The notes beneath the pieces were generated by a model. That model was not told where the DNA came from. It searched no databases and was given only the letters and a program-made list of their open reading frames with translations. A stretch of DNA of 26,841 nt from Ruminococcaceae bacterium UBA2854 (lineage in GTDB: Bacteria; Bacillota; Clostridia; Oscillospirales; Acutalibacteraceae). Each line of letters starts with the position of its first letter. Positions within the stretch are counted from its first letter, which is position 1. Below are positions 1 through 7,500 of this stretch, in pieces. Where the stretch lies: assembly GCA_002350765.1 (NCBI GenBank), contig DEFK01000025.1:1-26841 (forward strand), read 5' to 3'. The translations under genes were made by a program, and so were the position numbers.

Positions 1-23
1 GCTTAGTGCGACAGCCCCTTTTT
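1..23. terminator. Possible terminator half cut by the window edge
   Basis: The bases gcgacagccccttttt look like the right arm and T-run of a rho-independent terminator for a plus-strand gene lying to the left. The left arm would be outside the window, so this cannot be confirmed. It could also serve the histidine kinase gene ending at 43 on the other strand. Confidence 0.3.
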
Positions 24-42
24 GCGTTATAGTTATGTATGA

Positions 43-1689
43 TTAAAAACTTATCTTAAAGGATATAATATCGTTTTTAAGCTTTATTATGAGTTTTGTA
101 TTGTGTAGATCCGCGATTGATTTTACGATAGAAAGCCCGAGCCCGTTGCCCTTGCGGTTACGGCTTTTATCCTTGCGGTAATAAGGTTGAGTTAGATTTT
201 TTAAATCCGCCTTGGTAAGATTGTCGCAGCGGTTGGAAACGGAAAAACTCTTCGATTCAACTTCAATTTCGATTTCGCTGTCGGGAAGCGAGTAGATTAC
301 AGCGTTATCTATAAGATTCTCCACCGCCTGTTTAACAAGCTCTCTATCCGCTTTTATAATATTGTTTCCGCTGACAGAAACTTTTATCGTTTTATTATCG
401 GGGAGCTTTATATAATTCTTCGTAATATCGTTTACAAGCTCGGATAAATCAAATTCGCTGAGATTTAGTTTCACGCTGTACGAGTCGAGCTTGCTTAAAT
501 CAAGCATATTGTGTACGAGCGAGTTGATAGAATCGGACTGGTCGAGGATTTTATCTATATAAATATCCCGCTCACCGCTGTCAATATCCTCTTTAAGACT
601 GTACGCGTAACCGCTTATAACGAAGAGTGGCGTTTTTATATCGTGCGCCAGCGCGTTTGTAAACTCAATTCGCTTGTGTTCCTCTATAATCTGGGTTTTT
701 ACCGTTCGCCAAATCATAACGCAGAGTATTACCGCTATAGTAAGGAAGAACAGGAAAATAACGGCTATGTTAATAATCAATTCGTCTTTGCAGTAGTCGA
801 AAAGATTTATTCTTTTAGCGTACTGGAACAGTAAAATGTTTTCCGTCTCATACTCGGAGCCGCCCTCGAAATCCTGATAGTTGGAAACATATACAATGTA
901 CTCCAAAAATCCCGTGGGTTCCATAACCGCGTGTTGTTTTTTCTGTTCATTATTAAGCGAGGATATATAATCGTTGTTAAACTCTTTATTTAATATAAAG
1001 CTGTTAGGAATTTTATTCCGCGCTACATCCGAGCTGTCGAACACAGCGGCTTTTTTAATAATGTTTTCGCTAAGGTCGAAGGTCTCTACATTGTCGTCAA
1101 TTACAAACCGCTTGTCCTTTCCGTCTACGAGTACCAGTTTCAACTCCAGCGGAATAATGTAGAGGCCTCTAAACTGTAGTTTCGTACAAATAAGCTCGTA
1201 GTAATTGCCGTCGTTTCGGGTTGTACTTAACAGCTTGTTTATGTATTTGTATTGCTTTTCGTTAAGCTTATCGCGGATGGAGTCGTAGTTTATTAACCCG
1301 TAAGCCTCGGGAGAATAATCATCTGTTCCCTTAAGCAAAAACCTGACTCCTACTGTTTTGGTTGTATCAACAACAACCTTGTTTGCCTTTTTGTCGGAAA
1401 TTATTAACTGCGTCTTATAATTGTTTTCCTCGTTCTGTTCATCGTAGACCAGGTCGTATTTTTCGAGAAAGCTTTTATCAACGTCTAAATGGTTCATTTC
1501 GTTGTATACTAAGCTCAAAAATTTCGTGAAGGTGGATATGTTCATTAGCTCTTCGTTCTGAATTTTATACTTTTTTACATTCAGAAATATTGTGCAGAAT
1601 ACGATTGAAACAGTTAGCCATACCGTGAGCATTATAAGCGTTATACGCAGGTAAAGCTTATTCCGTTCTTTTTTTAAACGTCTTTCCAT
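43..1689 (-). CDS. Membrane sensor histidine kinase of an OmpR-type two-component system
   Basis: The 548-residue protein has one membrane segment at about 12-36, a long extracytoplasmic region (37-303), a second membrane segment at 304-327, then a kinase core. The H-box has His349 in ALAHDIKTPL, the N-box reads ENLIDNAV, and the ATP lid ends in GNGLGLSIV. No HAMP domain is obvious. The large external region (about 265 residues) suggests that it senses an extracellular signal such as a peptide or cell-wall stress, but I recognise no sensor fold. The start codon directly abuts the stop of the regulator gene, with a GAGGA site just upstream, so the two genes are translationally linked. It presumably phosphorylates the adjacent regulator. 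The ligand and target genes cannot be read from sequence; the NRPS operon next door is a candidate target by proximity only. Confidence 0.93.
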   Translation of the reverse strand: MERRLKKERNKLYLRITLIMLTVWLTVSIVFCTIFLNVKKYKIQNEELMNISTFTKFLSLVYNEMNHLDVDKSFLEKYDLVYDEQNEENNYKTQLIISDKKANKVVVDTTKTVGVRFLLKGTDDYSPEAYGLINYDSIRDKLNEKQYKYINKLLSTTRNDGNYYELICTKLQFRGLYIIPLELKLVLVDGKDKRFVIDDNVETFDLSENIIKKAAVFDSSDVARNKIPNSFILNKEFNNDYISSLNNEQKKQHAVMEPTGFLEYIVYVSNYQDFEGGSEYETENILLFQYAKRINLFDYCKDELIINIAVIFLFFLTIAVILCVMIWRTVKTQIIEEHKRIEFTNALAHDIKTPLFVISGYAYSLKEDIDSGERDIYIDKILDQSDSINSLVHNMLDLSKLDSYSVKLNLSEFDLSELVNDITKNYIKLPDNKTIKVSVSGNNIIKADRELVKQAVENLIDNAVIYSLPDSEIEIEVESKSFSVSNRCDNLTKADLKNLTQPYYRKDKSRNRKGNGLGLSIVKSIADLHNTKLIIKLKNDIISFKISF

Positions 1690-2367
1690 TTAACAGTCCT
1701 CAATTTTATAGCCGCGTCTTATGACGGTTTTGATCAGCTTGCCGTTTGAGCCGAGAGCCTTTCTAAGATTTCTCATATGGGTATCAAGAACTCGTATGTC
1801 GGTATCGTTGTTATATCCCCATACAATGTCCACAAGCTTATCACGGCTTATTACACAGCCCTTGTTTTCCATTAAAACCTTTAGAATCGAATATTCTCTG
1901 GCGGTGAGCTTGATTTCGTTGCCGTCGCTTATTACAACGCCGTTGTTGGGATTAAGAGATAAGCTCCCGACCGAGAACACCTTAGAGCGCACAAGCCCTT
2001 TTGAACGCTTGATAAGAGCGTTTACCTTCTCGTAAAGTACGGGCAGGGGAAAGGGCTTTACAACGTAATCGTCGCATCCGAGCGCGTAGCCGTTGAGTAT
2101 ATCGCTTTCGTCAGTCCTCGCCGTAATGAATATAATAGGGACGTCGCTCTCACGGCGGATTTCTCTGCATATCTCGAAGCCGTCGAGTTCGGGCAGCATA
2201 ACGTCTAATAGCAAACAGTCGTAATGGTTTTCGTAGGCTTTTTCGAGTCCGAGCTGTCCGTTATCCGCGCCTTCGATGCGAAACGCGTCCTTTTCTTTTT
2301 TTGTAAAGTAATTAACGATTAAGTCGCTTATGTTTTTATCGTCCTCAACAAGTAAAACCCTGTACAT
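1690..2367 (-). CDS. OmpR/PhoB-family DNA-binding response regulator
   Basis: The 225-residue protein has an N-terminal receiver domain with the acidic pair in LVEDD, the phosphoacceptor Asp in LLLDVMLPELDGF and the conserved Lys in VVKPFPLPVL. A C-terminal winged helix follows, with typical LTAREYSILKVLMEN and RVLDTHMRNLRKAL stretches. Length and order are normal for the family. The ATG at 2365-2367 is preceded by GGGGTGAG. The kinase gene follows without a gap. A terminator at 2438-2464 separates the pair from the NRPS operon upstream, so it probably has its own promoter in 2368-2437. That gap holds a TATAAT-like hexamer (2380-2385) and the palindrome aagataatctt (2404-2414), a possible self-binding site. 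Confidence 0.93.
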   Translation of the reverse strand: MYRVLLVEDDKNISDLIVNYFTKKEKDAFRIEGADNGQLGLEKAYENHYDCLLLDVMLPELDGFEICREIRRESDVPIIFITARTDESDILNGYALGCDDYVVKPFPLPVLYEKVNALIKRSKGLVRSKVFSVGSLSLNPNNGVVISDGNEIKLTAREYSILKVLMENKGCVISRDKLVDIVWGYNNDTDIRVLDTHMRNLRKALGSNGKLIKTVIRRGYKIEDC

Positions 2368-2437
2368 AAACTCACCCCGATTATATTTTATCGTATCAAT
2401 CTGAAGATAATCTTAAGAATTCGACTAATTCCAAAAG

Positions 2438-2464
2438 AAAAAGACAGTTTAAAGCTGCCTTTTT
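2438..2464 (-). terminator. Rho-independent terminator ending the NRPS operon
   Basis: Arms at 2438-2447 and 2455-2464 pair over 10 bp with one G-U, with a 7-base loop, and a T-run continues on the minus strand. It lies 8 bases past the STAS2 stop codon. This is what separates the NRPS operon from the two-component genes. Confidence 0.75.
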
Positions 2465-2471
2465 GTTTTTA

Positions 2472-2777
2472 TCAATCCGCAAGCCGAATGTCGATTTTTT
2501 TGTCGAAGCCCGTGGTTGTGAATACGTCCATAACCTTAGCTTTAACATTTTGTACGGAAAAGCTTCCGCCTGTTTCGGAAACACGCCTGTAAAGCGTTAC
2601 TGTCTCACGCAATCCCGCGGAGGATATATATTCGATTCCGCCGAAATCAAGGATAACGTTTTTCGCGTCTTTAAGGTCCTCTGTCTCTTTATGGAACTCT
2701 GGCGAGGTCAACGTGTCGAGCCAACCTTCCGCTTTTATTGTAAGTGTATCGCCGTCCAGCGTTTTTGTTACTGTCAT
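2472..2777 (-). CDS. Single-domain STAS protein (anti-anti-sigma factor type), STAS2
   Basis: A 101-residue STAS domain of the SpoIIAA/RsbV type. The core motif VILDFGGIEYISSAGL aligns with the SpoIIAA phosphorylation loop: Ser53 takes the place of the phosphorylated Ser, and the usual preceding Asp is Ser52. In this family, RsbW/SpoIIAB-like kinases phosphorylate that Ser, and dephosphorylation lets the protein bind the kinase. It is the last gene of the NRPS operon, directly after the exporter that carries an RsbW-like domain, so that domain is the obvious partner. Its GAGGTGA ribosome site overlaps the exporter's stop codon. No sigma factor gene is seen nearby, so the output of the switch is unknown. 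Confidence 0.88.
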   Translation of the reverse strand: MTVTKTLDGDTLTIKAEGWLDTLTSPEFHKETEDLKDAKNVILDFGGIEYISSAGLRETVTLYRRVSETGGSFSVQNVKAKVMDVFTTTGFDKKIDIRLAD

Positions 2778-2788
2778 AATTTTTCACC

Positions 2789-4525
2789 TCACTGTCTGTT
2801 TACTGTTACAACCGTGACGTTGAACCCTATAACGCGGTTGTACTCGATCGAGGACGTAAGAGAGCGCACAAGCTTTAGTCCCGTGACCTCACGTCCCGAA
2901 TCATCAATATATTCGGTAGGATTAAATACATTTCCGTTGTCGCGGAGTTTAAGAATAACGTATTTATCGGAAATCTTCAGGTATATGTCAACGCTGTCGG
3001 ATTTGGTTTTAGCGGCGTATTTCGCCGTATTTACGCACAGCTCCTCGAGCGCTACGCCGATATCGTGCGAGAGATTTTCCTCAACTCCGTTTTTGGCGCA
3101 GAAATCTACAGCCTTATGAGCGGCGTCGGTAGCCGCTTCGATATTGTTGTGAATAGAAAAGTCGAGAACAATTCCTTCTTCGCCCTCAATCAGCAGGAGG
3201 TTATCCTTTTTCTTTAAATTTTTGTAGATTATAAGAATCACAAATGTGATGATTACCGTTACCGCCTTTGAAATCGGGAACGAAGCCCACAGCCAGTAGA
3301 TATCGACCTTTGAAAAAATGTACATCAGCGGTACAATCGCGGCGAAGCCGTCGAGTATAACGAGGATATTGGCGAGCCACTTTTGTTTAGTAGCCTGGAA
3401 GAAGGTTCTCATTACATAAATTACCGCGAGTATCGGGATGTTGATAGACATAATGCGGAAGGTTACGGCGAATACGGAGGTAAGAGCTGAATCGTTTAAG
3501 CCGTATAATGCCGCGAGCGGGAGAGGGAACAGCTCCGATATTATAAGAATAATAAGCGATAATCCGACCGTTACCCACATTCCGTGCTTTAGCGCGAGCT
3601 TCTGTCCGCGGATATCCTTTTCTCCGTACAGAGCGCCGAGAATCGGAAGAAGCGTCATAGTCGCTCCCTCAATAAATATCAGGCACAGGCTGTTTAGCGA
3701 AAACGATACCGAGGCAATCTGGGTACCGTCCGTACCTGTCGCGGAGAGGATAATCGCGTTTGTAAAAAACAGGCGTAAAAAGTTGCATACGTAAATCAGC
3801 GCGGAGGGGAGACCTGTGCTGAGTATTTTCCACATCATCCTAAGGTTCTTTAACGCCTTGCGCGTAAAATGAACTGTGCGGTCTTTACCTCTGAAATAGA
3901 GGATAACAAGAACCGAACCTAATAGATAACCCGTAACGGTAGCCCATCCCGCTCCCGCGATACCCCATCTGAATACCGCCATATAAAGCCAGTCGCAGAA
4001 TAGGTTAATCGCGTTCGCTGTAATCGGCAGAGCTGTCGCCAGATTCTTCATTCCGTCGGTACGCGCGAAAGCCGCGGTCTGGTTGTTTAAAGCAATCAGC
4101 GGAGTCGTAATCCAGAGCGGAAGAAGATACGAAGCTATAAGCGTTTCCAGCACCGCCTTATTCTGACCGAGAAGAGCAGATGTAGGCGCAATAAGCGCGA
4201 TACCGATAACGGTTATAACGACAGACGAGATAATCCCCGCCCAAAACGATATACTGAACGCCGAGTCCGCCTTTTCATTATCACGTTTTCCCTTATACAT
4301 TATAGCTAAGGTGTTCCCTCCGAAGGTGAACATAGCTATTAGTATGTTTTTCAGAAAGGATATAGAGTACGTCAGGTTAATTGCCGACAGCTCCAGCGTG
4401 CCGAGTATCTGACCGACAAGAATACCGTCAATAATACTCGACAGGTACATAGAAGCCGTCATAGCCAGCGTCGATACCAACAGATTACGATAGGTTTTAT
4501 TTATTAAAGTACCTGTTCGTTCCAT
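2789..4525 (-). CDS. MATE-family exporter fused to an RsbW/SpoIIAB-like ATPase domain
   Basis: A 578-residue protein. Residues 1 to about 445 are a polytopic MATE-type transporter, beginning with the family-like NLLVSTLAMTASMYLSSIIDGILVGQ stretch. Residues 454-578 are a soluble GHKL ATPase domain like the anti-sigma kinases RsbW and SpoIIAB. Its N-box is EELCVNTAKYA (Glu494, Asn499), the G1 box is LRDNGN (Asp529) and a G2-like TGLKLV lies at 548-553. The transporter half would export the NRPS product or another compound using an ion gradient. The ATPase half is expected to bind or phosphorylate a STAS protein, and STAS genes sit at both ends of this operon. The AAGGAG site for this gene overlaps the NRPS stop. 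MATE proteins are normally about 450 residues, so the extra domain is genuine and in frame. Confidence 0.9.
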   Translation of the reverse strand: MERTGTLINKTYRNLLVSTLAMTASMYLSSIIDGILVGQILGTLELSAINLTYSISFLKNILIAMFTFGGNTLAIMYKGKRDNEKADSAFSISFWAGIISSVVITVIGIALIAPTSALLGQNKAVLETLIASYLLPLWITTPLIALNNQTAAFARTDGMKNLATALPITANAINLFCDWLYMAVFRWGIAGAGWATVTGYLLGSVLVILYFRGKDRTVHFTRKALKNLRMMWKILSTGLPSALIYVCNFLRLFFTNAIILSATGTDGTQIASVSFSLNSLCLIFIEGATMTLLPILGALYGEKDIRGQKLALKHGMWVTVGLSLIILIISELFPLPLAALYGLNDSALTSVFAVTFRIMSINIPILAVIYVMRTFFQATKQKWLANILVILDGFAAIVPLMYIFSKVDIYWLWASFPISKAVTVIITFVILIIYKNLKKKDNLLLIEGEEGIVLDFSIHNNIEAATDAAHKAVDFCAKNGVEENLSHDIGVALEELCVNTAKYAAKTKSDSVDIYLKISDKYVILKLRDNGNVFNPTEYIDDSGREVTGLKLVRSLTSSIEYNRVIGFNVTVVTVNRQ

Positions 4526-4533
4526 AATTCTCC

Positions 4534-7500
4534 TTATCTTGTAAGGTTATCGCTGTCAAAGAAGCGGAAACCCATTAATACATTTATAAAATCATTTACA
4601 TAACGTTCGTTGCTCGCGTTCCAGAAGAAGCCCATCCTCGCGAGAACCTGTGTGGTGTAATGCGATTCGAACGGCAGAGCGATTATCTTCTTGCCGTGAG
4701 CGGTGTTCATATACGCTGTCATACTCGAGAGAATAGCCGCCTTGTCGGGATCCTTCTGAGCCTCGTTAAGCGCCGAGGCGAACTCCTCGTATTCTACGAA
4801 GCGGATGTTTATACCCGCGGAGTTCATCTGACGGATAATATCTCCAAGCGGTAGCGTATGGTTGTTAACCGCGTTGAATACCGTGCAATCCTTCGGAGTT
4901 TTAGCGAGCCTCAGGAAAGCGTTGCAGGAGGTATCAATCGGTCCCATACATACCTGATTTTCTATCATCTGATAGGGAAAACAGCCGAGAAGCTCGTAGG
5001 AGCGAAGTCTGCCTATAAAGTTGTTTGTTAGGAAGTTGATTTGGAACTCGCCGTCGGATTCACGCGCGGCAAGTGTTCCAACGCGGATAACCTTACCGTC
5101 AAGTCCGCGCTCGGCGACAGCCTCGAGCAGCATACGCTCGCCCATAAGCTTAGAGGATGTATATTTATTATCGAGAGTCTGACCGTAGTAGAAGCCCTGC
5201 TCGTCAAGCGATTTTCGGCTGAGCTTCGTTATATCGTCGGTTGTGCCCGATACTGAAATGGTGGAGAAATGTATAAGACGAGCGCCGAGTTTTTCGCAGA
5301 GCTTTATGCAGTTTACCACACCGCCGACATTGATATCCTCGATATCCGTGCCGTTGCTGAAATGCTTAACATTAGCGGCGCAGTTGAATACTGTATCTAT
5401 CGGCTCATTCTCGAGTTTTTCGAAATGCTTGTAATCGGTAACGTCGCCCTCTACAACTTTTATACGGCTGTCGAATATATCCTCGAAGCGGTTGCCGAAG
5501 TAGTAGAACATCATATTCTTTAAGCGATCGGCGGCTGTATTGAATTTGCCCTTACGGAGCATACAGTAGGCAAGACCGTCCTCGCAGTCGAGATATTCCG
5601 CTACGAGGTGCGCGCCCATAAAGCCTGTCGCGCCTGTAATAAGCACGTTTCCGAGCTCTCTCAGTTCGCCGTTTTTAAATGATTCGGCGTTGTTCTTTTC
5701 GAGCAGCTTGTTGATTTTTGTATAATCGTAATCGTCGAAATCGAACGTTCCGCCGTTTTCTTTTACCTCGCCGTCCTTGAACAGCTCGGCGAGCGCTCTC
5801 GGGGTGGTGTACTTGAATACATCGCCGTATGTAATCGGGAACCCGTTGTCGGACGCGTCTAGTACGACAGCGGTAACAACCAGCGAGGTTCCGCCGATCT
5901 CAAAGAAGTCGTCGGTAGCGCCGACCTTATCGAGGTTAAGCGCCTTTTTAAAGGATTCGCAGAAGAATTCCTCGGTCTTATTTGCGGGAGCGACATATTC
6001 TCCGAGCGATACCGCTACAGGCTCGGGGAGCTGGCGGATATCGGTTTTGCCGTTCGCGGTCATCGGCATTTCCGCCATTTGCAGATACGCTGTCGGCACC
6101 ATATAATGCGTGAGGTGCTTTTTCAGTTCATCGCGCAGAGCGTCTATATCTATCTTTTTATCGGCAGTAAAGTAAGCGCAAAGGTTATCCTGACCGTTGA
6201 GCTTGCGGATAACAACGGCTGTTTTCTTGATGTCGGGCTGTTTGGCGATAAGCCCTTCAATTTCGCCGAGCTCAATACGCAGACCTCTGAGCTTAACCTG
6301 ATTGTCAAGTCTGCCGAGAATAATAACGTTAAAGTCCTTGTCGTACTTAGAGTAGTCGCCCGAACGGTACATACGCTGACCGTGGTATTCAACGAATGAC
6401 TGAGCGGTTTTATCGGGCAGGTTGCGGTAGCCCTCGGCTACGCCGACGCCGCCTATATACAGCTCGCCGATAACGCCGTAGGGCGCTATATCGCCGAACT
6501 TATCGACGATGTACTCCGTGTAGTTTGTAAGCGGTCTGCCAATGCTGATTTCCGAAGCGTCGTTCAGTATCGCCGCGTTGGAGGATACTGTAATTTCGGT
6601 AGGACCGTAGGTGTTTACTATCATCGCGTCGGGAGCGCATTCTTTAAGGCTCTCAAGCAGAGACAGCGGATACGCTTCGCCGCCCGACATAATAAGCCTG
6701 CAATTCTTTAGACATTCTTTAAACGGAGTGTACTCCATATACTGGATAAGACGCGAGGGCGTCGCGTTAATACAATCCGCGTTGTGCTTTTCCATAAGCT
6801 CCGCCAACGCGCGCGGATCGTTCATCTCGTCCTCGGCGGTGAATATTAGAGTTTTGCCGTTACAAAGTGACGCGCAATGCTCCTTAAACGACATATCGAA
6901 GGAAATGGTGGTTACGGAAATATAATTCGATACGCGGTTTTTGACATTGTAAGCGATAGTATTTGACTTATAGGGGGTGAGGTAGTTGCAAATTCCCTTG
7001 TGTCGAAGCATAACGCCCTTGGGCTTACCTGTAGAGCCCGATGTGTAAATCATATAGCTGAGCTCGTCGCCCGTCATCTCGAGGTCGGGATTATCGGCGG
7101 GCTCGCCTTGCGTGATTTCGTTGACATCAATCGCCTTTTCAGGAGGATAATCCCCGAGCTTATCCTCGGTTGTTATAATATAGCTCGCGTCGGAGTCGGT
7201 GATTATGTGATTGATACGGTCGGCGGGATACTGCGGATCGCACGGAATAAACGCCGCGCCCGCTTTGTTAACGCCGAACATACAGGAGAAGAAGCAGGAT
7301 TTACGCGGTAATAACAGAGCTACGCTGTCGCCGATTTTAACACCTCGGTTAATAAGATTTCTCGCGACAATATTCGCTTTGTCGTTGAGCTCGTTGTATG
7401 TAAGCGTTGCGTCCTGCGCAATAAGAGCGGTCTTGCCGCCGTTTTCGGCTACGTTATTTTCGAACAGCTTGTGAAGCAGAACTACGGGGATGTCCTCGCT

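Noticed and set aside
2463..3119. A 218-residue plus-strand frame across STAS2 and the exporter
   Set aside because: Both minus-strand genes have clear family motifs and coupled ribosome sites. The plus frame spans their junction and the terminator.
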